64,000 nt of DNA from Thuidium tamariscinum (Eukaryota; Streptophyta; Bryopsida; Hypnales; Thuidiaceae), in NCBI GenBank assembly GCA_947034885.2, contig OX344750.2:36442821-36506820 (forward strand). Direction: 5' to 3'. Both the position numbers and the translations under genes were made by a program. Shown here piece after piece: positions 11,842-25,120 of the stretch; position 1 is the stretch's first letter, and each line of letters starts with the position of its first letter. The notes below the pieces were generated by a model that was not told the DNA's origin, searched no databases, and worked only from the letters and a program-made list of their open reading frames with translations.

Positions 11842-13413
11842 CCAAATTGGAATTTTGTTTTAAGTCCAAGTTAGGGTGATTGATTCTAATGGAAATGCGG
11901 ATGGAAGGAAGTTGGTGGAATTCCTAGTTGGATTGTGGGAATTTCAATTTGGAATGGTATTGGTGTGTAGTGTGTGCTGTCCAAGTCGGTTAGTGAATAT
12001 GGGTGGTTGTGCTGCCAAGTTGGTTAGGGAACCGTTTGTTTGGTGATATACAGGGTGTCATTCCAATTTGGTTTTCACCCACTGCGAGAGAGTCGAGTGC
12101 GAGTCCCAGCTGATGAAGGCTGCGTTTTTTTTTTTATGTTTGTGTTTCCAAGTTGGTGCTTGGAGTGTGATTGTGTGATGGTTGTATGGATGCATGCTTG
12201 AGTCCTAATCGGGGAAGATTTTGCCAGTGAATGGCTGTGTCGAGTGGAAGAATTTTTTTTTAGTGTCTGTGATCCAAGGCTGGATCGTGTCTGTGTTCCA
12301 AGGCTGGATCGTGTCTGTGTGAGTCCTATTTGGAATTTACAGGTGAAGATTGTCCCGGAGTATCTCATGGAGAGAAGTGGAAAAAGATCCAAATTGGAGT
12401 TAAATTGTTGGAAATATAGGTGTATCGAGTGAGTGCCTAATTGTGGGATTTTAAAGAAAATTACAAATTGATATATGAGCTGGAGTGTGCAGCTGTGAGA
12501 CAGTGATTGTGTGAGTCCTAATCGGGTGAGTGATGGATACCGATTAGGTGAAAGATGAGACTGAGTGAATCAAAGCTTGTTGATACCAAATTGTAGAATT
12601 AAGAGGATGGAAGATTCCCAAGGTTTATGGGCTGTAGAATTGTAGAATCTTAAAGTTCAAATTGGGAAGATTGTGATAAGGATTAGTTTAAATGGAAAAG
12701 ACATAAAAATATGTGGACGGTGATTTGTCACCAACTCGGATTAATATGAGGAGAATTCATATCCAGTTGGTGTTGTGTGTCGTTGTAGCTGATGGGAATT
12801 TTATGCTTGGTTGTATGTGGAATTATTGAGATTTTATGTTTTAAACCAAGTTGGTATGAATGCAAGTCCGAATTGGTCGTGTAAGAAGTGATATGTGTGT
12901 TTGTGTGAATTCCAATTTGGTTTGTGAGAGCGAGTCTGTTGCATTGAGCTGCCAAGTTGGGGAGCTGTATGGCAATCTAATGTGAATGATCTAATTTTAT
13001 GAGTCCAATTTGGTAGTTGAAGTGTATGCAATTGGTGAAAGAGGATAACAGTTCATGAGTGAGCTAAGTGAGAGGAAGCTGTGAGTAAGAATCCCAAATT
13101 GTTAGGTGAAGTAGCTAATGTTGTAGTGATAGGAGACAAAACCAATTTGGTTGGTGAGATTGCCTAAGTTGGTAATGAAGGGCAGTGATTAAGAATGTAC
13201 CAAGCAAATTGTGAGAGTAAATCAGTTACCTTGCTGTAATTCAATTCGGGAGAGTGAAGGCGGGTAGTAGTTGCAGAGCCAAATTGGAGAAATAAAAGAA
13301 AGCAGCGGTTCCCTGTGAAGGTGGCCAACTGGGAAGTTCAAAAGGCTGGTGTCAGTAGGCCAAGTCGGAAAAAGACTGGGAACCAAATCGAAGAGGAAAT
13401 GCCATCCAATTTG
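11842..13413. repeat. G-richer block punctuated by CCAANTTGG-like motifs
   Basis: About 30 copies of a short near-palindromic motif occur roughly every 20-90 bases: CCAAATTGG (11842, 12389, 13279), CCAAGTTGG (12015, 12148, 12846, 12952), CCAATTTGG (12063, 12912, 13005, 13142, 13405), CCAAGTCGG (11981, 13359) and CCTAATCGG (12204, 12518). The DNA between motifs does not form an obvious longer repeat, apart from a 24-bp direct duplication at about 12272-12319. The block stops at about 13420 and ordinary AT-rich DNA resumes. No protein is recognised on either strand. Confidence 0.6.
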
Positions 13414-13439
13414 GAAGATAAGCATAATTAAAAATAATT

Positions 13440-14560
13440 AAAATAAATGAGAAATAAAAATTGATTAAAATTAGCTTATTTAATTAAGTAATCAAAGAAA
13501 TTATGGGAACAATAGTCTATGCTTGGTGTTTGTTTAGGCCAATTAGGTGTATTTAGAAACAATCCTATTTAATAACCTCCCTAGGAACGAACATAACTAT
13601 TAGTTGGATAAATCCAAATAGGTTCCAACATTATCTACATCTATAGTGATATATTAAAGTAGTTGCACCTTAAATAGCTAAATCTCTGATTTTGAACTTC
13701 ATTAGATAATCAAAGCAAATATTTGGGGGCTTCTATTCATACATCATTCTTTGTTGCTTTACCCTTAAAGTCCCAAAGTCCCTTTAGAGCACACTTGGGA
13801 TTTTGACTAGGCTTATGTGAACTCAATTTTTGACATGATTTTTTGGATCTATTTATGCTTGTTTTTCAAGTAAGGTGAAGGATTTCCAAGTAAGGTGTGC
13901 TTGCAATATTGAGGGACTCATAGTTTATCGAAACACACCACAACTATATAGAAAATTACGTTGTAATGAATCATTAATCATCTTTATTGCATGGAAAGAA
14001 AGCACTGTACGATGCAAGAATGAGGAGTGATCATTAATAGATTGCCTCCTATATATCAAATACAAACATCATTTCAAAGAATTTGCATTTAAAAATAAAT
14101 TATTATAATAAATTCTAAATTCAATTTCTTACCTAAAACATTAGAAGAAATTTGAGGGCATTGAAAGCCCATTTCAGGGCTATTTCCAAAACCGTTCCTG
14201 AATATTGTATAGTATTGTGATATAATAGTACCATTGTGCTCAACATCAAAAACTTAGAATGAATTCAAATGAACTCATAGACAATAATGCTTCTAAGGTA
14301 GGTACACCCAAAAGTGCTAGTTTTTCATATTGTGCCTAGTTCCTGCTATTATGTTAAATTCAGAATTTTTTACAATCTTGTTGGTGAGTGAAAGCATGTT
14401 CCAGAGCACCAAAGAACAATGGATTTGGATACTATATGTAAAAGTTATTAACAGTCAAAGTGTATTTCTGAAAGCGCCATCTACAGTCTGGGTACATGAC
14501 TAATTTTGAAAATGTATGTGCGTTGTACAGGGCGCTTTAAGGTCAGGTGCCATTTTGGGT
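13440..14560. other. Intergenic DNA, no gene seen
   Basis: AT-rich sequence without a useful open frame. Towards the right end it grades into the dispersed repeat annotated at 14560-14965. Nothing else is supported. Confidence 0.5.
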
Positions 14561-14965
14561 GTACCTAAGGGAGAAACACCCATTTCCGTCCCTGTACCTA
14601 TTCCAGGTCCCTAGAGTGTCACTAAATTTGTCCATGAGTATCCATAAAAGTGTGTGACAAGTGTTTAACTCTAATTTGCTGACGTAGTTTGAAGACACAT
14701 GTATAATTTTCATTCACTGACAACTAATTTCAGCAGAGTTCAGTTTAGGGTACACCTGTAGGACGGTTCCAGTGGTCTAGGGAGCCAACTCTTTGAAAAT
14801 TTGTAGAAATTACATACTGATTCCGAAAATTTTAATTTTATTTTTGAATATTCATGATTTTCTCTCGCTAATACTAGAAAAATATCAGTTTTAGAAAAAG
14901 ATGCCTCCAACCATGCTGAATTCCTTATTCAGACGGTTTTGGGTGTTTCCACTGTACCTTATTGC
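14560..14965 (+). repeat. Dispersed repeat, copy 1
   Basis: This copy matches 35590-36950 in the same orientation, sharing TTTGAAAATTTGTAGAAATT, GAACTTCAG-free but colinear flanks, TATGCTGAATTCCTTATT (CATGCTG here) and CGGTTTTGGGTGTTTCCACT. Copy 2 is interrupted by a 935-bp TTAA-flanked element that is absent here. It lies about 600 bp upstream of the ligase start codon. Function unknown. Confidence 0.6.
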
Positions 14966-15584
14966 CTTTGAACTTCCACAATTTGAAATTCATTATTAAG
15001 TAAAGGACATAACAGCATTGCACTTCAACTTCAGGGCCTAATCTGCCAAACGCCGGCACCCGCCAAGGTTTTTTGGCATGTGCGCGGGCCTCAGTGCCGA
15101 GGCGTGACGCCGTCAGTGGCCCCTACCAGCTCGACTCCAGGACACGCGTCGCGCAGCTACTTCCTCCGGTCCGGCTTCAAAGCCCAATCAACTTCCATGG
15201 GAAGATACGGCAATCCATACGAAAAGCGTTCAATCGAGGCTTCAATGCCCAGTAAACTTAGCTCAGTGTGTGCAGAGATCGGCGTGAGGATCTCAGTGGG
15301 AAGTGCATTCGATCGAGGCCACTACGGTTTTCGTGAATTTTTAGATTGCGACTGGCCATGGCGTTTCTGGGCTTGGCGGGCGCTGTGGGCGTGGGCGGGG
15401 CTGGGTGGTGGCTGTGGAGCATCCAACCCAAGGGTACCGTGTTTAAGGTTTAAAAATTTCATGACGAGGAAGATGCCGCATGGAAGGTGCTGGTATTGAG
15501 ATTTTGGGCTCCGGATCGACACTTGGTGGCGTTATTGCTGTTGTTTGAGGGGAATTTTGATAAGTTACTTGGTGTGCGTTCAAG

Positions 15585-18500
15585 ATGTTGCGTTTGTCGA
15601 GCGCGAGTGCAATCTTCCATGGCGGCGTTGACTCCAGCGGTTTCAATAGCTCTGGAAATGCTAGCGCTTCATATCGCCACTATTTCAAACATGGCGGTAG
15701 TTGGAATCGTGTCTGGAAAAATGGGTCGTTCTATCTTGGCCAAGTCTGTGCCCAGAGTTGCAAATTTGGAGTACCTGCAGCATACAAAACGAGAAGGACG
15801 AGGGTTGTTGTCACGAGGAGGTAAGCGTGAATGGGAACAATGGGAGCCACCTCTTTCGTTCTTGGATCTCACCAATTTATTGAGCTCCCTACCCTGTTGT
15901 CGTGCTTGCCAATGTTGTGAGGGTTAATATTTTAGTGATAACTAGTGTGGAAGTATTTTGATTTAGGGTTTAATCTAGCTCTGTGAGTCACTCGTGCTAC
16001 GGGATTTTAGCTCACAAACTACCAAGTGGCTCAAATGTTTTTTTAAGCACTTTTGAGTTGGTCATGTAGGAACCTTCTTCCACTCTATTTTATTTCATTT
16101 TGCACCAACACATGCAATGTTCTTCACCAATTTTGGTGATATATGATTTGGCTCTGCTTGAATTTTGTTTTCTCACAATTTGATTGATCGAATTGGTCAT
16201 TTTAGAACCTTGCATTGTTGGTCATTTAGGTTCAGCTATTGATTGCGTGTGGATGACAGTGGTGTGAAGGAGCTCCATTCCGAAGTAAAGAAGGTGCAAG
16301 AAGAGGGCAAAACTTCAGTACAAAAGGACGAATCAAGGTCTGGGATCCTCCGAGTGGCTCTTATCTGTGGTGGTCCTTCAGCAGAGCGTGGAATATCGCT
16401 GAATTCCGCGCGCTCTGTGCTTGATCATTTAGAGGTAAGTTAGAGGATGCAATTTGTGTCCAACTTCAAGCATTTTAACTAGTATTTTAGGCGTGTGTTT
16501 TCATTGGGAGATCACTATAGAGCTCACTGAGGAGGTCACTTTGTTTACAAGAGTCAAATTCACGCTGAATGAATTGCTTATGCAAACATTCACATTTGGG
16601 CTTGTAGATGTCTATTGAATGAATATCTTTCCATTGAAAGATGAATGGTCATAGACATTTAACCACTTGCTAATTGAAGACCAATCAAGTGTAGTGGAAG
16701 AGATGAGTTACTGTTGGTCACAGGGGACAGTATAGGAGACGGGATCAGGGCCTAGAATGTTTTAATATTCTCTAGCTTGTGGGCTGCCGGGACTTTTTTA
16801 TTATACTGTTTTGAAATTTTGGCAGTTCTAACAGTTTTAATGATTGTGTCAGGCGGAGGATGTGTTGGTGAGTTGTTACTATGTGAACCAGAAGTTGGAG
16901 TTTTTTGGCGTTGCTTCAGCGCAGGTGGGTCGCACATTCAAATCGCTAAACTGGCACCTTGGGTTACGTATAATGGCCTCGGACGGGGGTTCTGTTTTCT
17001 TATTTATTTGTTATTTTAAATTTTGTTGTGTTCAGTTGTGCTTCATATTTATTTTGAATTATTTCACTACCAGGAAACGTAATCGTAGAGATATTCTAGG
17101 GAGCCTGGCCGCGTTACAGTTGGCAGGGTTTAATGTGGTTAATTTTCCAGAATACCTCCGGAGAGGCGTTTTCTATGAGTGACTGGTGCTTAGATGCAAA
17201 TTGACTGCCGCTCACTGTAAATGTTGTTGCAGATGTACTCCAACACGCCGTCAGATTTTGATTTCAAGATTGCTAGGTGAGTAGGATTGGAAAGAACTCA
17301 CAAACAGGTGGTTTCTAGATGTTGCATACAAAGCATGAGTACAAGGAGGGGCATGCTTTTAATGCCTCTTATCTCCTACTAATATCAGTAATAGTGTTTT
17401 AACAGCATGTGGTCGTGTTGATTTGAGGTAGCACTGCGCAAAGCTTTCGTTCTCATACTACGTTTCTTGAGCATCTTCAAGCTTCTTCAGACATCGTGTT
17501 CCCTGTGCTGCACGGCTTATTTGGTGAAGGCGGAGGCATTCAGGTGATCTTTCTGGAAATTTCAGGAGACATTTCCATTGAAAGTGTTTGGCTACCGCCA
17601 AATGATACTAATACATGATACTTCGTCTTTCCGCCCTTCTTGTAAGTTTGGGGGTGAAGTGGCTAGACTAATCTGTGGTTATTTTATGCTCGACTGTAAT
17701 GACCCTTCAGGCCCTTCTTGAAAGTGCTGGCCTTCCCTTTGTAGGAACGGGGGCTGCTGCGGCTCGGGTTGCATTTGATAAAGTGAGCATTTTTCTTTGC
17801 TGTTTGGACTTTGTTCTTTGGAGATGGTCTCTAACTTCACACCCTCAAGTCATATTGACTAGGTCAGCTGACTGCAAGTTTGTTTCAGTATGATGCAGCT
17901 GTGGAGCTGGGAAAATTTGGGTTCGCTACGCTTCCCAGTTTTCTGGTTGAAGTATGTATCCTGACTCTGTTCAAAGTTCAGTGATTTAATCGTATGAGAT
18001 GGTTCAGATCAATTTATGTCAATCATTCCCAGTATATTGGTATCACATGTTCACCTTACCTGGCCATGGGAGGTTTGAAATTTTACGAGTCTTGGTTGAA
18101 CTTGTGAATCTCTTCTCTCGGTACAGGTTGGGAAGGTAGACATCAGTGGATTAAGGGAGTGGTTTCAAAGCAACAATGTCGATACGAACACCGGACGTGT
18201 GGTGGTAAGTATCATTGAATTCTGCCCGCGTTGAGGTTTCATGAAAGTGATATTTGTAGTCAGTTCAGCAATTCTCTATGGCTCTATCCTTCTATCATCT
18301 GTACCAGGGTTTTTTTGGGGGGGCGGTTACAGTGCCAGATTGCACCAGAAGAAAATAATTTGGCTGAGAAATGGCAATAAAGCATGAAGTTTTTCGCCAG
18401 AAATCTTCAAATTAACAAAAAAATCTTGGATGAATCGCCAGATTGTGGATAAAAACAGAATTATGGACATGTGATGTGCGCTAATGTGATATTGTCTATC

Positions 18501-21500
18501 CAATCTGTGGATGAATGTTGAAAATTGGAGCACCACTAAAACATTTTATATCGCCACTTTGGCACTTCATAAAAAATGGGAAAATAAAGAAGCTCTGATC
18601 TGCACCTTCAAATCACAATGAGATATGATATAATAATTAAGCATTGAATTTGAGCATGAGATTCTACTAGTGAATGGACATTGTAGACTTTAATCAATAT
18701 CTGTAAGTGGCTTAGGCCATTCCCAAGCGACACAAAATGCTGAGTGCATGGCTACATGTGTTGTTACATTATGATACTTGATATTTTGTTCTGCTTGATG
18801 CTATTGCTTGGAAATATTTACAGAACGCTCGGGCATTCTGGCAGGTTAAACCCGCGCGGTCAGGCTCCAGTGTGGGAGTTAGTGTTGCAGAGGGCCTGAA
18901 TACTGCAGTGAAAAGGGCTGAAGCATTATTTAGTGAGGTAATTTCTTTATCTTATTAGATCATCTACGATGACCAAAATAGAGATGTTTTGTTTGTGAGC
19001 AAGCGGTAGAGAAATACTGTGTGTGAGATGCGATTATTTTCAGCTCTACTTTGGTTGGTCATCAACGCTTGTTGAATGATAAAACCAGGTCTCAAAACCA
19101 TTGCCTGAATCATTCTATAATCTTCTATTTCTGTTTTTCTGGGTGCAGGGCATTGATGAAAGAGTTATCATTGAGTTGTTTGCAGAGGGTGGTCAAGAGT
19201 TTACTGCCCTTGTGTTGGACGTGGGATCTGGAAACGAGAGTCGCCCTGTGACTCTATTACCAACTGAGGTTGTAATTTTATTCCTGCTCTCGGTTTAACA
19301 GCGTTATTCTCGCTTGTCACCGTGTGTTTATCTCGGTTACTACATGTCATGTAGATATATTGTTGTACTCACTATGCAAAATCTGCAAGCAGGTGGAAAT
19401 TTTTGGAGGAGATTCGAGTGATGGTGAGCAAGAAGTTGCAATCTTTAACTATCGTCGGAAGTATCTGCCTTCTCGACAGGTATAATGTTTAATCAAACTT
19501 CCGGTTTACAAATTGAACATCAGCACTACTTCAAGATCGTGTTTTGTAGTGCTGAAATTTCTGATGTTTCTCCTTGTCTTCAAGTTTTGCTCTTGAGAAA
19601 CTCTTGATATTTCGTTCAACAAAGTATGAGGGACGTTATCAAAAGTTTTCTGCCTCCTATGTAAGAATTTAAGTATGCCTTACTGGTCTTGTGCAGGTCT
19701 CATACCACACTCCTCCACGGTTTTCAGAGGAGTCTATCAACAAAATTCGCAGTGGAGCAGCTGATTTGTTTCGAATACTTGGGCTTCGTGATGTTGCTCG
19801 GATAGATGGGTGGTTGTTACCTCAAGGGCAGGCTAGCGAGTCAAGTTCTGGGACCGTCGTCTTTTCTGATATAAATCTGGTGAGACACATTTTATCATGC
19901 GATTTGTACTATGCGATAATTCAAGATTCTTTATTCAGTAACTACAAAGGGGGAAAGGTTGTGATAGTTCTAAACTTGGAAGCGTGCAGATGAGTGGAAT
20001 GGAGCAAACTAGCATCCTTTTCATGCAAGCTGCACAGGTGAGTTGTTGAGTCTTTGTGGATGTGCTGCTGTAACAGTCATTGAATTTAGAAATTTCACCT
20101 TGTGAATCTATTTTGCCATCTCGAGGAGCATCCTGAGCGTAGTTAACTCCGCAAGCTTAAAATAGAAAGTACACTTTGGAAGCTAATAGTCGATTTCAGT
20201 AACTTCCAAAACATATTTCTATAGTTCGAAAAACTAACGTATGATTTCTTCTTTCTGTTGGTAGATTAACCTTCCTTGAAGTTTCTCTATTTATTTGTTA
20301 ACTCCTATAGATTTGGAAGCGGCTACATGGCCGTTTGGCACTTATGGGATAATGCATTTTAATCATTCCTCACATTTTTTTTCATGCTTCGCAGATGGGC
20401 GTCTCACATGCTGATATTCTTCGGTCTATACTTAGGCGTGCATGCACACGATATCCCACCATCCCACTTCCAAATTCGATCAGACCTTCCACGAATTTAT
20501 CAAACGCAAACTTAAAAGCAGAATTTGGAAAAGAAGGTTTACCTACAAGAAGGCAAAAAGTCTTTGTTATATTTGGAGGAGATTCATCTGAGCGGCAAGT
20601 TTCCCTGATAAGTGGGACCAATGTTTGGCTGAATTTACGAGGTTGCAATGATGTACGTTTCCAAACCCATTTATTTTCCGTGTTCCATCTAAGATATTTA
20701 TCTCAATGATACAATTCTTCCACATGGGCCATATATATATTTCATGACTTTGCACCTCTGCCAATGTCGACAGCCTGCTCAGAGTTTATGTAGAATGTGT
20801 TTTTGGAATTTGCTCCTCTTGCTGGATTATTTCTTTCGTGTCATTATCCTCCATTTGTGTTACATTATAAAATTAATTTCATGTTGCAGCTTGATGTATC
20901 ACCGTTTCTTCTCGCTCCAGTTGACTCCAATGACACTGAAATGGAGGCTGATAGAGTAGGAGACAAGACAGTCTGGGCTTTACCGTAAGCTATCACGACA
21001 TTTTGTTTGAAACTGGATATTGACTCAATTGGCTTTCTAGCTTGTTGAGGATACCTTTGAACATAATACAGCGTGTCTGGATATTAGGCTAGTGTACATG
21101 TTGAGATTGGGATCGTGTTGCAGATACGCAGAAGTCTTGAAACATACAGTCGAGGAAGTCGTGGAAGGATGCATCGAACATTTGGAGTCTTCGACAGTCG
21201 CGAAGGTGTCCTCTTTGAGGGACCAGGTATTGTCTGAGCTGCAAGGACAAGTGAATGCCAGTTTGCTGTCGGATGAAGGCTTTATGGAAATACCAAGGAA
21301 GCTTACGCTGGAGAGGTTCATCGAAGAAGCCAGGCTGGACGATGCGGTCGTGTTTATTACAGGTAAACTCTTTTTACTGGACGGTGAATTTACCGATTTG
21401 AAGATCGAGGGTATTGGATACATATTGATATGTTTAAAACACATTGAAAGATTTGTTGTTGGTATTATTTGACTCTATTAAGGAGATTTCTGTGGCTCAG

Positions 21501-24500
21501 CACTGATTTGCAGAGTCTAAAACTTATGTGAAAGATACTACTGATGACAATTGCAATTGCACTGCCTTTTATTTTTATTTTATGAATGTGCGGAGCGGAA
21601 ATTCAATCTTTCGAGTCTAGCTTTGATATTTTGTATCAGATCTCTGCTGGTGGTGTTAGTTCCCGAGTAGAAATTGTGGCCATCGTACAGCCGTTTGACT
21701 ATCAGAGATGTTAAGTTGCATACTTGTTTGAGAAACATCTCAAGTATCATCTTATCGTCCTTTTCCATTTTGGGATGAGCTTCGACTGGATTAAATTTGA
21801 ACAGGAATCCCTGATGTCGAGTGCCATGAGATTTTGTAACCCTGAGGCGTTTTCATTCTGTATTTCAGTTCATGGTAGCCTCGGTGAGGACGGCACGTTG
21901 CAATCTCTTCTCCGAGTTTCAGGAGTACCACATACAGGTTCTCTGCAGTCTCTCTTTCATAGTTGCAGCTGAACAGGCTTAAATATGGGTAATACGCGAA
22001 TATGAATTTAATAGGTCGCTTATGCCATAGTACATGGAAGTTTTATAGGGTGCATGTGAAGTCCGGAAAAATCATGAGACTTTGCAAAAGACTTTACCTA
22101 AAGAATTGCATGTGGCGTTGGACAGGATCTAGTGAAGAGGCATCAAGGCTCTGCATGGACAAGGCGGCTACAGGCGCTGCTCTTTCCCATGTGTGTGCCA
22201 TCCATTCATCATCTTTCTCGATTCTGGGGTTAAATAATCCATCTGAATTTTGATTAGTCAAATTCTGTGAAGGTTTCGTAAGTTAATTTATGCATTCCGC
22301 CTCCTTGTACAGATTTGTATATAGTAAAACGATTTTTTGATCACTCGTAGTGATGACCGCGGACCTAGGTGTTGTGATCTCACGAAATGCTCGTGCACTT
22401 CGTCCCAGCTATCATCTCAGGGTATATTTACTGCTGCTAAAGCAGTGATAGATTTTCATAAGCTTTTAGAGGGCGGGGATCAAATGTGGCTGAAATTGAA
22501 GAAGGAATTGAAAGCAGACGACGTCTGTGTAAAGCCGGTTGGTGATGGATGCTCAACGGGCGTCGCCAGACTCAGGTGGGTTGATAAGCTATCTTGAAAA
22601 TATATTGTGCATTGACATTTTAGTTTTTGCCTCCAGTCCAGGTCTCGCCAGGACTTAAGTCTAGTTTGGGTGGGTTTTTTTTTCCATGTTCATCCCTTAT
22701 GGAACGTATATTCTATCTGGATCTTAGTGTCATAAGTAATGACTCCGGTGATCTCCAGCTGTGCCGACGATTTGGCAGCATATGTCAAGGCCATCCAAAC
22801 TGGCCAAAATCAGATTCACCCTGGCACTTTTCTCAAGGTAGGTGCGCTTGTTCCATGTCAAGGCTGAATTTCTTACTGTTTTTGGCTCGGATTTGGATGT
22901 TGAAGTTCTTCAAGTAACAGCAGTGGCTTTTCTGTCGATGTGCAACAGATGTTCCGTAGGTTTTCAGTAAAATTAGATTATTTCAGGAACTTTTTCAAAC
23001 ATTTGAGTTATTTGTAAAGTCCCCCCCACTTTGGGCATGACTTTTTTTGAAGTTGAGAAGGCAACTATAGTTGAAGCATCAAACTTTTTTGCAAGATACT
23101 TATGTCACATGACTTCAAAAGTGGGAATCAAACTTTTTTAGGCACCATTTTGATGGAAAAATAAGTTTCATACCCACTTTTATTTTGACTTTTTTAACTC
23201 AACCGACTTTTTCACAAAACTCATGGGTTTAAACCCCGGTTTAGGGTACTTTACAAATAACTCAATTATTGTGAGAATGTTTCAGGGAAAGGTCTCTCTA
23301 TGATCATTGTAAGCGTAGGGAGATGTCATGGGAAGATAGTCTTTATGATATCCTCCAAAAGTTCCTGTAACAGTCAAATTTACGGAAAATCCTGTTACAC
23401 CTTGTATAACTCACTTAGAATTTGATTCTGTACGGATCCGCACTCGTGTGATCGCTCATTTTAAATTATTTTCAACTTTCGCAGGCACATGGAATCGTTG
23501 AGATGCCAGTTCCTTCGCCTCAGCAGCTCCTATTTGAGCCATTTATTGAGACAGATGATGTAGTAGTGGTATCCTCCAATACAGGAGGCAGTGGGAGGGA
23601 GGGAGAGCTCTATTGGGAAGGCAATAGTCGCTGGCTAGAGGTCACTGTAGGAGTTCTAGGCTTGGATGGGGTCATGCATGCACTCAATCCGAGTATCACT
23701 GTCAAGGAATCTGGAGGTATATTGACGCTCGAAGAAAAATTTCAAGGTTGTGAATCATTCTTTTTCTCTTCTCTGAAAATTTGCTCCAGATTGGACGTGA
23801 TAGAGCTTGATTCCAGAATTGCTTTTCTCTATTGAAAATGACGAGGACATCTGATTGATGAGATTAACTGCGGATTCTGAGCAACGTGTATTCATTGTGT
23901 GCAGGTGGAACTGGGGTTAATTTGACTCCACCACCTCCGTCACTCATCAAGTAAGTTTGATGTTTTGATATCTGATTTTCAGTGTCGAATAGCAAGTGTC
24001 CTGCCTCGAATAGATAATTTTCTTGTCTCATTTTCTATGTAATCCGTTGTACATTTCTCAACATTTTTCTTAGTCTAATCGACTACATGAAGAATAGAAA
24101 AACCCTATTTGACAATCTTGAAATACCTCTATTTCTACAGCATATGTCACAATTCTACTGAACATTATAACTTCATTCTTTGAAATGATAGACATGCCTT
24201 AACATGCTATTGTTGCATTAAATTTATGTCTATTTCATTAGACAGCGTATCTTTCTAAATTTTCGAACCATTCCTTAGTCTCTCCCCTGGGTTAGAGGCA
24301 ACAAATCTGTCACATTCGAACTTTCCAGCGGGAATTTAATGGTGTTTGGTGGTTTGTTTACAGGGAAGAGGCGATTGCAGCATGTAGACACCGCATAGAA
24401 ATCGTGGCCAATACTCTGGGTCTTGAAGGCTTTGCACGTATCGATGCGTTTGTGCACGCTGATACTGGGGAGGTGAAGCTGATTCTTCTGCATTTGAAAA

Positions 24501-25120
24501 GGCTCACCCAGTCAAAGAGCTATGGTAGAAAAAATGCCTTATTGCAAGGCTTAGGATTTTGTATCAGTTTTAATTCTCCTCATTTGCAATGTGTCAGGTA
24601 ATTGTTATTGAAGCGAACACAGTGCCCGGAATGACTCCATCGACGGTTCTTATCCATCAAGTATATCTTGCACCCCTTCGATTGATGCGGTCTGGCTTAT
24701 GTTGTAGAATGTATGTGTCATTTGTTACTGTCTACTTTGATGTCCGCCAGAAATTTATTCTTAGATTATGGACTTGACACTGTTCTGTGGCGGGTTGAGA
24801 TCATTATCGGACATAAAATCAAGTCAATTTACACTTTGAAGAACATCCAGATCTGTGCTTTCTGGTTGTTTTAAGGGCTTAGAATGAGGAGAAGGATTAT
24901 GGGGTTTAATTCCCTACTGATTACCCAATGACATAGTTGCCCTGAACACTGAACTTGGCTTTATTTACATAACATGAATTTTGGTGAACCTACTAATCCT
25001 CTTCATTCTGATTCCATGTTCCAGGCGCTCTCAGAGATACCACCAATGTACCCAAGGTCCTTTTTCAGGAAAGTCGTTGATCTGGCGCTTCTTCAGCACT
25101 CTAGAAAACAAATCTCCTGA
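15585..25120 (+). CDS. DDL: D-alanine-D-alanine ligase, chloroplast type, two tandem ligase domains
   Basis: The family joins two D-alanines using ATP, making the dipeptide of peptidoglycan precursors; in mosses it is needed for plastid division. I assemble 25 exons: 15585-15820, 16260-16434, 16853-16924, 17233-17276, 17432-17543, 17711-17782, 17889-17951, 18127-18204, 18845-18937, 19149-19268, 19393-19479, 19697-19879, 19990-20037, 20395-20652, 20890-20984, 21124-21362, 21869-21937, 22126-22190, 22409-22575, 22759-22837, 23485-23746, 23905-23950, 24364-24472, 24598-24660, 25025-25120. All phases join, giving about 976 residues, near the plant family length. The first 100 residues are Ser/Arg-rich, like a plastid transit peptide. 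Domain 1 (about 110-460) has CGGPSAERG, VKPARSGSS and ARIDGW; domain 2 (about 515-970) has FGGDSSERQVS, VHGSLGEDG, VKPVGDGCSTG and the metal-binding EANTVPGMTPST. In domain 1 that last motif is only DINLMSGMEQTS. Start codon and exon 1 are the least certain. Confidence 0.9.
16500..16775 (+). repeat. Intronic repeat shared with the phosphatase gene
   Basis: Inside ligase intron 2. Landmarks GATCACTATAGAGCTCACTG, GGGATCAGG and TTTTAATATTCTCTA recur in the same order at about 29868-30180, within phosphatase intron 3, as GATCACAATATAGAGCCCAC, GGGATCAGG and TTTTAGTATTCTCTA. The middle parts are strongly diverged. No terminal inverted repeats were seen, so class is unknown. Confidence 0.45.
23003..23265. 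mobile_element. Intronic MITE with 18-bp perfect terminal inverted repeats
   Basis: Lies wholly inside ligase intron 20. It begins TTGAGTTATTTGTAAAGT and ends ACTTTACAAATAACTCAA, exact reverse complements. The interior is AT-rich, non-coding and carries further inverted stretches (CCCACTTTGGGC, and AAAAGTGGGAAT against ACCCACTTTTAT). Target duplication is unclear, so the superfamily is not assigned. Confidence 0.75.

Noticed and set aside
15080-15499. 139-codon frame upstream of the ligase as an alternative first exon
   Set aside because: Does not join in phase to the next ligase exon through a convincing donor; the 15585 start gives an in-phase join and a transit-peptide-like sequence.
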